NCBI GenBank assembly: GCA_003049465.1
Contig: PYSS01000072.1
Span: forward strand, 1 to 64,000
Source of the DNA: Magnaporthiopsis rhizophila
Taxonomy: Eukaryota; Ascomycota; Sordariomycetes; Magnaporthales; Magnaporthaceae
Reading direction: 5' to 3'
DNA length: 64,000 bases
The translations under genes and the position numbers were made by a program. The notes under the pieces were generated by a model that was not told the origin of the DNA, searched no databases, and saw only the letters and a program-made list of their open reading frames with translations. This document shows, in pieces, positions 56,021 to 64,000 of the stretch (its first letter is position 1; every line of letters begins with the position of its first letter).

Positions 56021-57622
56021 GAAGGCAGCGAAGGGGCCTCGGTTTAAGTGAGGCCCACACTAGAGTGTGTTGGGACTGGGCGCTTGGGGGGAGGGGAGTG
56101 CCGCGTGATGGCCAGTTTGGGAGGTGATGAGGATTCAATCAGAATGATGATCCCAAGGCGGGGTGGCAAGCCGGCTTCTTTATACAGGAGGCCTGGGGAG
56201 GCTGTGCTGAGAGCCGAAACCAAGGGACCGCCTGGCGCCGGAAGTCTGCTTTGGTTAGCCTTGGTTTGGGGCTTGGCGCTTGGCCCGAGCGTTTTCCTAC
56301 CCGTATTAGGAAATCCAAGCAATGATTCATTTTGATCACAATGAATCATTCGTACGAATTCCGTTCCGGGCCTAGCGCATCCAGCGATCTCACGCATTGC
56401 ATGCACTTGGCCCACTCAGATCGCAAGGCCAGCAGCCAAGACGGCCTGGGCGCCGACGCGCACCGAGGTCCCTCCTCCAATGGCAGGTTATGCTTTCTGT
56501 GTAACCAGCCATCATCTTCGCCCTCGTCCATTTCTTCTTGTTACCTGCGATATTTGGCCGTATCTGATGCATCGTCCTCCGACAAGACTGACGCAGTTCC
56601 GCGCGACTGCATCTGTAGCCGTCGGTTATTCCGACACGAATTTGTGGGTCCACTTCGGCCTTCCGTGGCACGGCTAGAACCGAAAGCGGACCATCGGCGG
56701 GAGAACAGAGTGATGTTCATCTTGTCGCACATGGGTGCATCGTTGTCTTGGGCTTCGTGGCTACGTACCTCCCTTTAAAAATCGCATATGATAAACGAAT
56801 CGAAAGTGCATCGTGACGTTTTCCACTTGTTCACCTGCGGATCTGCCATCCCCATGGGGATCATAATTTTACTATGCACGGGCCCTTGCCACAGTGCCCG
56901 GCACGAATAAAACAAAGTGACAAAAAGCTCTTCAGCAAATAGTTTCACCGGCTGCCCATCCCCGGACTTTTGATGGACGTTACTCGGTGACCGGCCTATT
57001 CTCCACGGGGGAACGCAGGGGGGTTCTGGTCCGGAGCAAGAAAAAAGCCGATGGACCTCGAAACACACAGGTTGAATATTATAACCGACGGTAGTGGCGG
57101 GAAGATCTGCTAGGGCTGCCATTGGGTTTGGGCAGTTCAACCTCGGCAAAAAGCAGGGACGGTGCTATCGTCTGGAAAGATTAATGATTTAAGAAGAAAA
57201 AAAAAAAAATAGCCAGAGGTAATACAAACTCGATATACCCCCTGTTTAGCCGCTATCAAAGAATCCTGTTGGGGGCCCTCGAGCTTGGCAGTTCCGGGTG
57301 GCAGGCCTCTGTGCAGTAATGTGTTTTCTTCACATGGTCGTACAACTATTCCACTGCATCAATCGAGCATCGCTTCTTCCACGATTGCCTCTATTTACAC
57401 CAGCATTCTCCGTTTGTGAGCGTGTATTCAAGTTATCCTCTCGGTTACCTGTGGCTTTCGGCGCGGATAGTTGAGAGGGCGCTTACGACCTCGCACTCGC
57501 GGAACCATGCCGTCGGCCGATAGCTCCTTTGTTATTCCAGGTCTTTGTCTACCACAATTTCCAGGATCTCGAACGGATAACAACATAAAAACTTGCCGCC
57601 CATTAGCAACCCAACGCCATCC
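56021..57622. other. Intergenic, bZIP upstream region
   Basis: No gene supported. Frames at 56,044-56,415 and 56,332-56,778 have no family resemblance. Confidence 0.5.
56179..56185 (-). promoter_or_regulatory. TATA-like box upstream of the bZIP gene
   Basis: The minus strand reads CTGTATAAAG about 200 bases before the out-of-frame ATG at 55,979. Confidence 0.4.
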
Positions 57623-58772
57623 TCAAGGCGGCAAAAACCCCATGTCGGGCGGCTGATCGGTGATCCCCAGCACCCGATCCAGCACGCCGACCGCGAGCTC
57701 CGGGTGCGCCATCATGACGGGCCGGACGTTGCGCCTAGCGGCGGGGTAGCACGAGGCGACGAGGTCGCAGGCCAGGCTCCGGAGGCCGTCGTCGTGCGTC
57801 GAGTCGAACAGCTCCAGCAGCACGTCGGCCACGCGCGGGTCCGACGCCCAGTCGGCGACGCCGCGCCACCCCCCGCCGCCGCGACGGCCGCGAACCACGC
57901 ACTCCCAGCGGGACGCGGCCAGGTCGGCCAGGCCGGGCACGTCGTACTTGTCGGCGATGGCGTACAGGCGCATGTACAGGTACAGGCTCTCGATGGCGTC
58001 GTCGCTGGTGGCCGATGGTTGTGCTGCGGACGCCGACGACGCCGAGGCTGAGGCTGAGGAGCTTCTTGCGTGCCGTTGGCCTCTTGCCGAGTGTTGCTGT
58101 TGCTGCTGCTGCAGGTGCCCCGCCGATCCCTGCTGTTCCTGGTGGTGGTGCTCGTCAGCGGGTAGTCCCGCAATGGCAAGCTGGAACCCGAGGCGCGGGC
58201 TCGACCGCGAGGCGGGTGATGTGGGCGAGCTCTCTAGAAATCTGGGGTCGGCCACGTCCTCGGTGTACAGGAACTCGAGCAGCTTTTGCACTATGTCCGG
58301 GTGGTCTTCTGGGAGCTCGATGACGCCCTCGTATTCCTCCTGGCTGCCCGCTAGGGCTTGGACATCAGCAACAGCGATTTTTTTTCTCCTCTTTTTGGAC
58401 ATCCTTGCTTGGGTGGAGATAGGTGGTTGTCAATGTAGGTAAGGATGCATACAGTGGACACAAGGAAAACCAAAGGTGCTGGGTGTATCAAAGGAAAAGC
58501 ACATCCAGGCGCATTCACACGATTTCGTTCACACCGTGTGTCGGGAAAGACCAGGTTCAAGGTATGGAACAACGAGACGACGAAGAAAAGAAGTGATTGC
58601 CCACCCTAAACCCTCCGCTGCAGGCCGCGTCGAAGAAGGCGCACTGCGGGCAGACGATGGCTCTATGGACTCGAAAATCCGTGCCCTGGCATCGTATGAC
58701 GAGGTCCGAGTACTTGCCGTTCAGGAACAGCTTGCCGATGGCCGACGAGTTGGAGCGCCGGAGCCCGGACAT
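57623..58772 (-). CDS. BTB/POZ domain protein
   Basis: Two exons, 58,605-58,772 and 57,623-58,339 (minus), close in phase to 294 residues. Exon 1 begins MSGLRRSNSSAIGKLFLNGKYSDLVIRC and encodes the first half of a BTB fold (SDLVI, F-VHRAIVC, FF-AACSGGF); exon 2 continues with EGVIELPEDHPDIVQKLLEFLYTEDV, the classical second half. A low-complexity middle (Gln- and Ser/Ala-rich, encoded by CAG and GCC-rich repeats) is followed by SLYLYMRLYAIADKYDVPGLADLA, the segment after the BTB domain in this fungal family, and an Arg/Gly-rich loop. BTB proteins of this type mediate dimerisation or Cul3 adaptor contacts; the partner is unknown. The stop lies in MGFLPP. Intact. Confidence 0.88.
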
Positions 58773-60022
58773 TTTTGGCCGGTCGGAGTGGTGGTGTCAT
58801 CCAAGCTCTGGTGGTTCTCACGGTTTGATGACCCCGCTCCACCAAAAGGGCTGCCGTGCCAAGACGGAGTGGGTGGTGTTGGTGTCGGTCGGAAAGAGGA
58901 AAAGACAGAGCAAAGCTGATTCTGATCGGGATGGATGATACGAGCAGGCGGACATCAAAGGTGGGAATGGGGTGACGGCGGCTTGCCGTGCTTTTTAATT
59001 TATCGGCGGTCCAAGGACAAGGTCGCGAGGCACCGAGAGCAAGGCGATCGCCTCTCGAACACCGCCCGCTTCCGCCCATGGAACGGCCCAATTTGACCAA
59101 GACACGTGGGAACAAGAGTGTGCTTCCCGGCTGCAGCTGCAGCGTGTGTCAGCGCCTTGGTGCTATCGGTCTTGCACCGCCATCGCTATGTGGTCTTGTG
59201 TAACTGTGGGGGGTGGACGGGAGGAGGAAGGAATAGCGGTGATTGCATCAAAAAGACCGCCAGCAGCTTCCACCAAGCTCACCTGCTCCCGGCGCTGCTG
59301 CAGATCAGCTAGAGGGAGGGGCTGGGCCGTGGCGGTCTTTGAGCTCATTGATTCTATTTTTGGCCTGCGTTGGGCAGCTCAGCTCTGGGACGGGTCGCAG
59401 CACTGCCCGCCCCGCGAGGCTCAGACGAGCTCTAGTGGTTGCACTCGTTGCGCCGCGCGAAATAAGCGAGCAACTGTCGAGACGGAAAATCTCCGTGCGT
59501 GTGTGTGTTTGTGTGTCGCCCTCGGTCACACCCCACTTGGGCGGCAACAATTTGATTGCTGGTGGCGACAGCAACGACATGTGTGCGAGATAGGAGGATA
59601 CGCTGGGCTGGGCCGATTTACAGCACAATCTGATGATGGCGAAAAACGAGACTGAGTCGGGATGCCCTTTTGCTTCTCCTTGTATACGTATACATTGATC
59701 CTTTAATTTACACCTGCCACTCCTCATCACCCCATGCCGATTCCTTTTCCTCCTCCCAAGACCCACTGCGATGGACCAGGTCTTCGGGATTCTGTCCCGG
59801 CCCTCTCGGCCTATGTCGGTGGCTCGCCTGACTATTCTGCGTGTAAAATAACAATACTGGGTGAGCTTGAAGTGAAATACGATGCTGTAAATAGAAACAA
59901 GAAAGTCTAGTGCAGCGCATCATGTGCATCTTGGTTCCCCGGCGACGCCACCATGCATATGCACGTAGGTAGGCACGCTCCTGGAAGCGATTCGTGTAGC
60001 TGCTGCATGGCCCAGCAGCGCT
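58773..60022. other. Intergenic
   Basis: Between the BTB gene start and the terpene cyclase stop, both minus strand. No gene supported. Confidence 0.5.
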
Positions 60023-62007
60023 TCAGAGCGTGATCACGAGCGATCCGTCCGGCTTGATGTATTCTTGTATCTTGTATCGAGAGACGGCCATCCTGCGGTG
60101 CGGTCAGACAGGTCAGCATCGTCACCGATCCCGAAGCCCCAGCAGCCGATATAAAAAAAGGATGGGGCGTCGGTCCACTGCCCCGGCTCGCAAGCAACCA
60201 TGTCCTCTTCCACAACCGGGGCGCTTAACCATGGCAATGGATCATCCGCAACGGATCCTCCGCCCCATGCCTCGGTTATATCATGGAAAGAAAGGTGGGG
60301 GCGCTGTGGACATACGTGTGTTCCCATGTTCCAGTGACGGCGATCATCATCACGTCGAGATACCGCCGAAGCTCATCCTGCACGTCGCGAGCCCCGCTCT
60401 TGCCGCTGATGCCAGCCTCTTCACGGGCCGCCATCTGCGTAAGTGCGCTCGCAGCCTTCTCGAAGCGCAGCCGGGACTCTGTCAGATCCAAAGTGAGAGA
60501 CTCGACGATGGCGTTCAGGGACTTGGTGTTGCCGTAGTGGTACATGACCGGCACCAGGTTGATCATGCCGAGGGTGGCCTGGTTGCATGGTTGGGTCCCT
60601 ATGTCAGTTTCTTTTCTTTTTCTTCCCCTGTTCTTTCTCCGAACGGCCTTCGTCCTGTGTGTGGGGTGGATACGGACCATTTCCTTCTTGAGCGAGAGGA
60701 TGTCATTCATTCTGCCATGTGAAACAAGACCTCCCTTATTAGTCACTTCCATATCGCTTCCCGGAATTAAGGAACAGGGCTCTCTGGCGGTCTAACATGA
60801 TGATCATAAAGTTCGCCTCGGCCATGATGACACTCATTTCGGGCGAGTCAATTAGAGTGCTCGGGAGAACCGTGCGCGTCGCGGCCCTATTGAGGTGGTA
60901 ATAAGAGCCCGTCAGATCATGACTGCCCGAACTGTCCGAACGACGAAATCAAACGTCGGAGAGGCATCCGGCCGGAGGGTAGAGGGCTCACTTACTCTGC
61001 AATCAGCGCAAACATACGGAACCCCGTCGTACCATGCCTGACTCTCAAGTAGTGCTCGTAGGTCGGCATGGTCTCTCGGATGCGCAACAGCTGCTCCTCT
61101 GCAGTCGAGTTGATGTAGTACTCGATCTGGCAATAGACGCGCCTGCGCCACTTCTCGTCGAACTGCGCGCACAGCCTCTCGCCCAGGTCCTTGAAGATGG
61201 CGCACGCCACGTTGGGCGCCGGCGGCGGCAGGGCCCGGTAGCCGAGCCACGAGGCCGCGCGGTCCAGCAAGCGGCGGCATGTGCGCCAGGGCGGTGACAA
61301 TGGCGACGACGATGGCAGCGACGACAACGACGACGGCGGAGGAAGCGGGGTGGTGTGAGACGCCCAGTTCGGAAACTCGGACGCCGAGACGCTGACCGAC
61401 TCGAGACCAAGCCAGTACCGGCAGTAGGCGAGGGTCTGGGCCCGAAAGATGCAGGCGCGGTCCCAGTCGCCCGCGACCTCCAGCTCGCCCATGTCGAACG
61501 TGTCGTCCCATATAAAGGCCCAGATTGTGAGCAGGCCCATGGTGTACAGGTCCTCCCAGGTTGCGTCGGGGTTCCAGCTGAGGGCCGTGTGAGGCGTTCG
61601 TGAGCACGGTTTCATTCTTCCCGCGAGAGCTGGCTGAGGACTTGACTCACGCGGACGTAAAGAAAGCAAGGTCGCTGTCGATGAACTTCTTTCTGAACCA
61701 GGCTTGCGGTACAGAACTGTTAAAGGGGTCGTTCGAGGATCCACGCCTGTCAGTCAACGGGGCTTTGGAGGAAACGGTTACTGGAGCATGAGACGCTATA
61801 GAGCTAGGGCGTGGGTAGTGAGTACCAGTCTAGGATGCCTTCGAGGACGTGCTTCAGGCGCTCGTAGTGAGGGTTCACACGGCCCGAGGGCCAGCCCTGC
61901 AGCAGGTCGCTCAGCATGTTGGGGACGACCATGGTGCGGCCGCGGAGCTCATCGGCCAGCCGGACATTGATGTCGGCCGGCACGTCGGCTGTCTGTTGAC
62001 TTCCCAT
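60023..62007 (-). CDS. Class I terpene cyclase (sesquiterpene-synthase-like)
   Basis: Seven minus-strand exons close in phase: 61,826-62,007, 61,651-61,716, 60,996-61,577, 60,797-60,886, 60,678-60,711, 60,316-60,578 and 60,023-60,092, giving 428 residues. The metal-binding motif is WDDTFD (Asp 107, 108, 111), preceded by WNPDATWEDLYTMGLLTIWAFI, and the NSE motif is NDILSLKKE (Asn 309, Ser 313, Glu 317). A terminal WEHT...SRY segment sits where the family's W-x-x-x-x-x-RY lies. The enzyme ionises a prenyl diphosphate, probably farnesyl diphosphate, and cyclises it; the product cannot be predicted. Odd points: a Ser/Pro-rich insert near residues 150-185, a fifth donor GTCCGT, and a 223-base last intron. 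Start 62,007 (MGSQQTADVP) fits the family. No P450, transporter or regulator partner is seen in the window to its left. Confidence 0.9.
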
Positions 62008-64000
62008 GGCTGAAATATGCTCCTATGGCACTGCCTCGATCTAGGTCTTATGTGGCTGCCTGAGAAAGAGAGAGGAGGAGTGAAGCTGTGGCTGCACAGA
62101 CCGCCAGTGTGTGCGTCGTCAAAGGGATTGTGAGATGGAAAGAGGTCTGAGGTGCAACATTGATTGGAGCTGTTCGAATCATGTATGCCATTATATAGAG
62201 AGACATCGCTTTCCGGACATCCGGCCAGAGACAGAGAGAGGGGGGCAAAAAAAAGGGGACGAATCGGTGAGTCGATAACAGGGCATTGCCTAGTCACACT
62301 GTCGTGCACGTTAGGCAACGGAGGGCAAGGCATGCATGTCTTGACCGATAACCGCGTGATAGAAAGGTGTAGGATTCTAGGCGGGGAGGCACAGCTGTGA
62401 TGATGGGGCCGGATGTGACGACGAGGGCGAAGGAGTGACCGTGTGTTTTGCTGTGCCCCAAGCAGATGATATCTCGATTAGGAAAGCGAAGCCAGTGTGT
62501 TGAGGAGGCAAAGACGGTGCGACCGGGCCCTCGAGAGCCGCGTGGAGAGACACGGATGCGGACAGCCGAGCTCCGGGGCCTCCTGGTCCTCTCTCCTTCA
62601 GAATGGACGGGGGGGAGCTCGTCCAGCCGGAGCCCGATGGGAGGGCCGAGACCAAGGTCGGGTCGGCTAGACATGCACTTTTTGCTCCAGGGACCGTGTA
62701 GCCCAAGTATCCCGCGGTTCCTCGTCAATGCCTTGGCGACGGCAAGCTGACGTTAGCGAGGGATTATCCCTGGTTTTCCCGACGGGAATATGTACTGCAC
62801 CGTCCGTTCCAGGATTATGAGGTTACGTGCGTAGGTTGCATGCGAAAATTTTAACCCACTATCAAAAGGTCTCTGCTCCCCACCGGCTCCACGGCGCTGT
62901 CAGCGCGAAACCTGACAGTGGGCCGAGAATCATGCCTGTCTGTCACCTACTTAGACTCGGGCGAACTCTGGCGAGTGTTCGGATGAAAAGCGGAAACACT
63001 AACCTTTATAATCCTGGAACGGTGCAAAGGGGGAGGAGATCCTCCATGGGTGATGCCGTGTGGGGCCGGAATGTCGCCTGTCATATTCCACAGCCTTGGA
63101 ACGTCGAGCGATCCCGAAAGACAACAAGCTCGGCTAGTGAACATGTTCCTGACCGGGGCTGGTGGGGGCGCTCTTGCACACCCCGTTATCAAATCCTGTA
63201 TCTGACCGCCTGCCTGTCTCCGGCAGACGCTGTCTGCCGCCAAAGCTGCCCCCTCACCGTGCCACCCAGTGGGAATGTCGAGCATGCATCCTCCCCGCCA
63301 CCTGCACGCGTCCCTTTGTTGAGACTGTGCCGGCCAGACCCTGGAGGAGGCCGTGGCTATTTTGGGCAATGATCTTCCTTTACGACCGGCCGTCCACAGA
63401 ATCTCGGTCATGGGTCCGAGTTGTAAATTGTTGAGGAAAAAGGCCCCGCATGACGGTGGAATGGCGATAGTATATTGCCTGGGATCTTGATTCGCCCGGT
63501 GACGGAAGACGTCCGAGGAGTGAAAGCGACATTGGGCCCGGTCTGTCGTAGCGAACAAGTGGCTTGGGGAGGGGATCGGATCTGCAGTCAACCGCACAAA
63601 GAAAGACAAAAAGTAGTAGTCGAGAGCCTGAAGCCGCATAATCGGCATAATCGAGGTGACACATGCCGGCAGCCGCGGTGAAGTGCATGCAATATTGAGG
63701 CAGGGAAGCGGAAGACTGCCTTTGTTGGCCAACAAGGTGCAAGGCCGTTTGACCGTGGGCTTCACAGAAAAAAAAAAAAAAAAAAAAAAAAAGGTGAACG
63801 GCTAGTGGTGGGAACCGGTTGTTTAGGAATGTATTCGGAGTATTACAACGAAGGAAGGAAGGTGAGGGATGGCAGTAGCATGTACGGGAATAGAACTCGT
63901 CAATATCGTAAAGAAGGCCGAGATGGCAACTACAGACGGAGCTGTTCATAGGACGGTGGAAACCAGGGAGACGGCCCCGACGCCTAGAGCGTTCAAGAAG
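62008..64000. other. Intergenic to window edge, with a 25-base A tract
   Basis: Contains the terpene cyclase promoter. Long frames on both strands show no family resemblance. A run of 25 A lies at 63,768-63,792. A cluster partner of the terpene cyclase could lie beyond 64,000 but nothing in this stretch supports one. Confidence 0.5.
62191..62197 (-). promoter_or_regulatory. TATA box upstream of the terpene cyclase
   Basis: The minus strand reads CTATATAATG about 185 bases before the ATG at 62,007. Confidence 0.4.

Noticed and set aside
63768..63792. A-tract as a poly(A) tail of a retroposed gene
   Set aside because: No coding relic or target duplication is found next to it; similar homopolymer tracts occur elsewhere (13,758-13,783).

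Overview
This is a window from a filamentous ascomycete genome (Pezizomycotina, most likely a Sordariomycete). Genes carry short GT...AG introns of about 55-240 bases, often with GCTAAC/CTGAC-like branch sites. Gene content fits: an AA9 lytic polysaccharide monooxygenase with a CBM1, a GH18 chitinase with a CBM18, a YPK-type AGC kinase, a NACHT-ankyrin NLR and a fungal terpene cyclase. The window is compositionally split. About 1-11,450 is extremely AT-rich, repeat-only DNA full of nonsense codons, as expected from repeat-induced point mutation (RIP, C-to-T at CpA). The rest is GC-balanced and gene-rich.

Repeat block (1-11,450): wrecks of Ty3/gypsy chromoviruses (integrase fragments at 1-311 on the minus strand, 2,925-3,062 and 6,425-7,190 on the plus strand, the last with a readable chromodomain), a 1.7 kb imperfect palindrome centred near 1,681, rearranged dispersed repeats, and an 814-base Fot1/pogo-like element with 28-base inverted ends and a TA target duplication.

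Block 12-18.2 kb: an apparently intact membrane-protein gene, then two genes that are clearly broken: an alanine-aminotransferase-like gene (one in-frame stop, three frame changes) and a class 3 lipase gene (frame conflicts).

Block 20-36 kb: intact housekeeping and metabolic genes whose exon phases all close: YPK kinase (+), glucose-6-phosphate isomerase (+), beta-carbonic anhydrase (-), a 93-residue small protein (+), an unknown protein (+), a trans-aconitate-methyltransferase-like enzyme (+) and a GH18/CBM18 chitinase (-).

Block 37.6-55 kb: a giant five-exon NLR (NACHT plus ankyrin repeats, about 2,380 residues, minus strand), an alpha/beta hydrolase, an ABC-transporter relic, the AA9-CBM1 monooxygenase, a kinesin pseudogene and a relic of a nucleoside-phosphorylase-like (PNP_UDP) domain of the kind found at the N-terminus of fungal NLRs.

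Block 55-64 kb: a bZIP factor without an in-frame ATG, a BTB/POZ protein, and a seven-exon class I terpene cyclase with no recognisable cluster partners inside the window.

The most notable biology is the NLR, a candidate non-self recognition receptor lying between defence-like relics, and the number of decayed single-copy genes (five) interspersed with perfectly spliced ones. All protein names rest on motif reading by eye; no database search was run.
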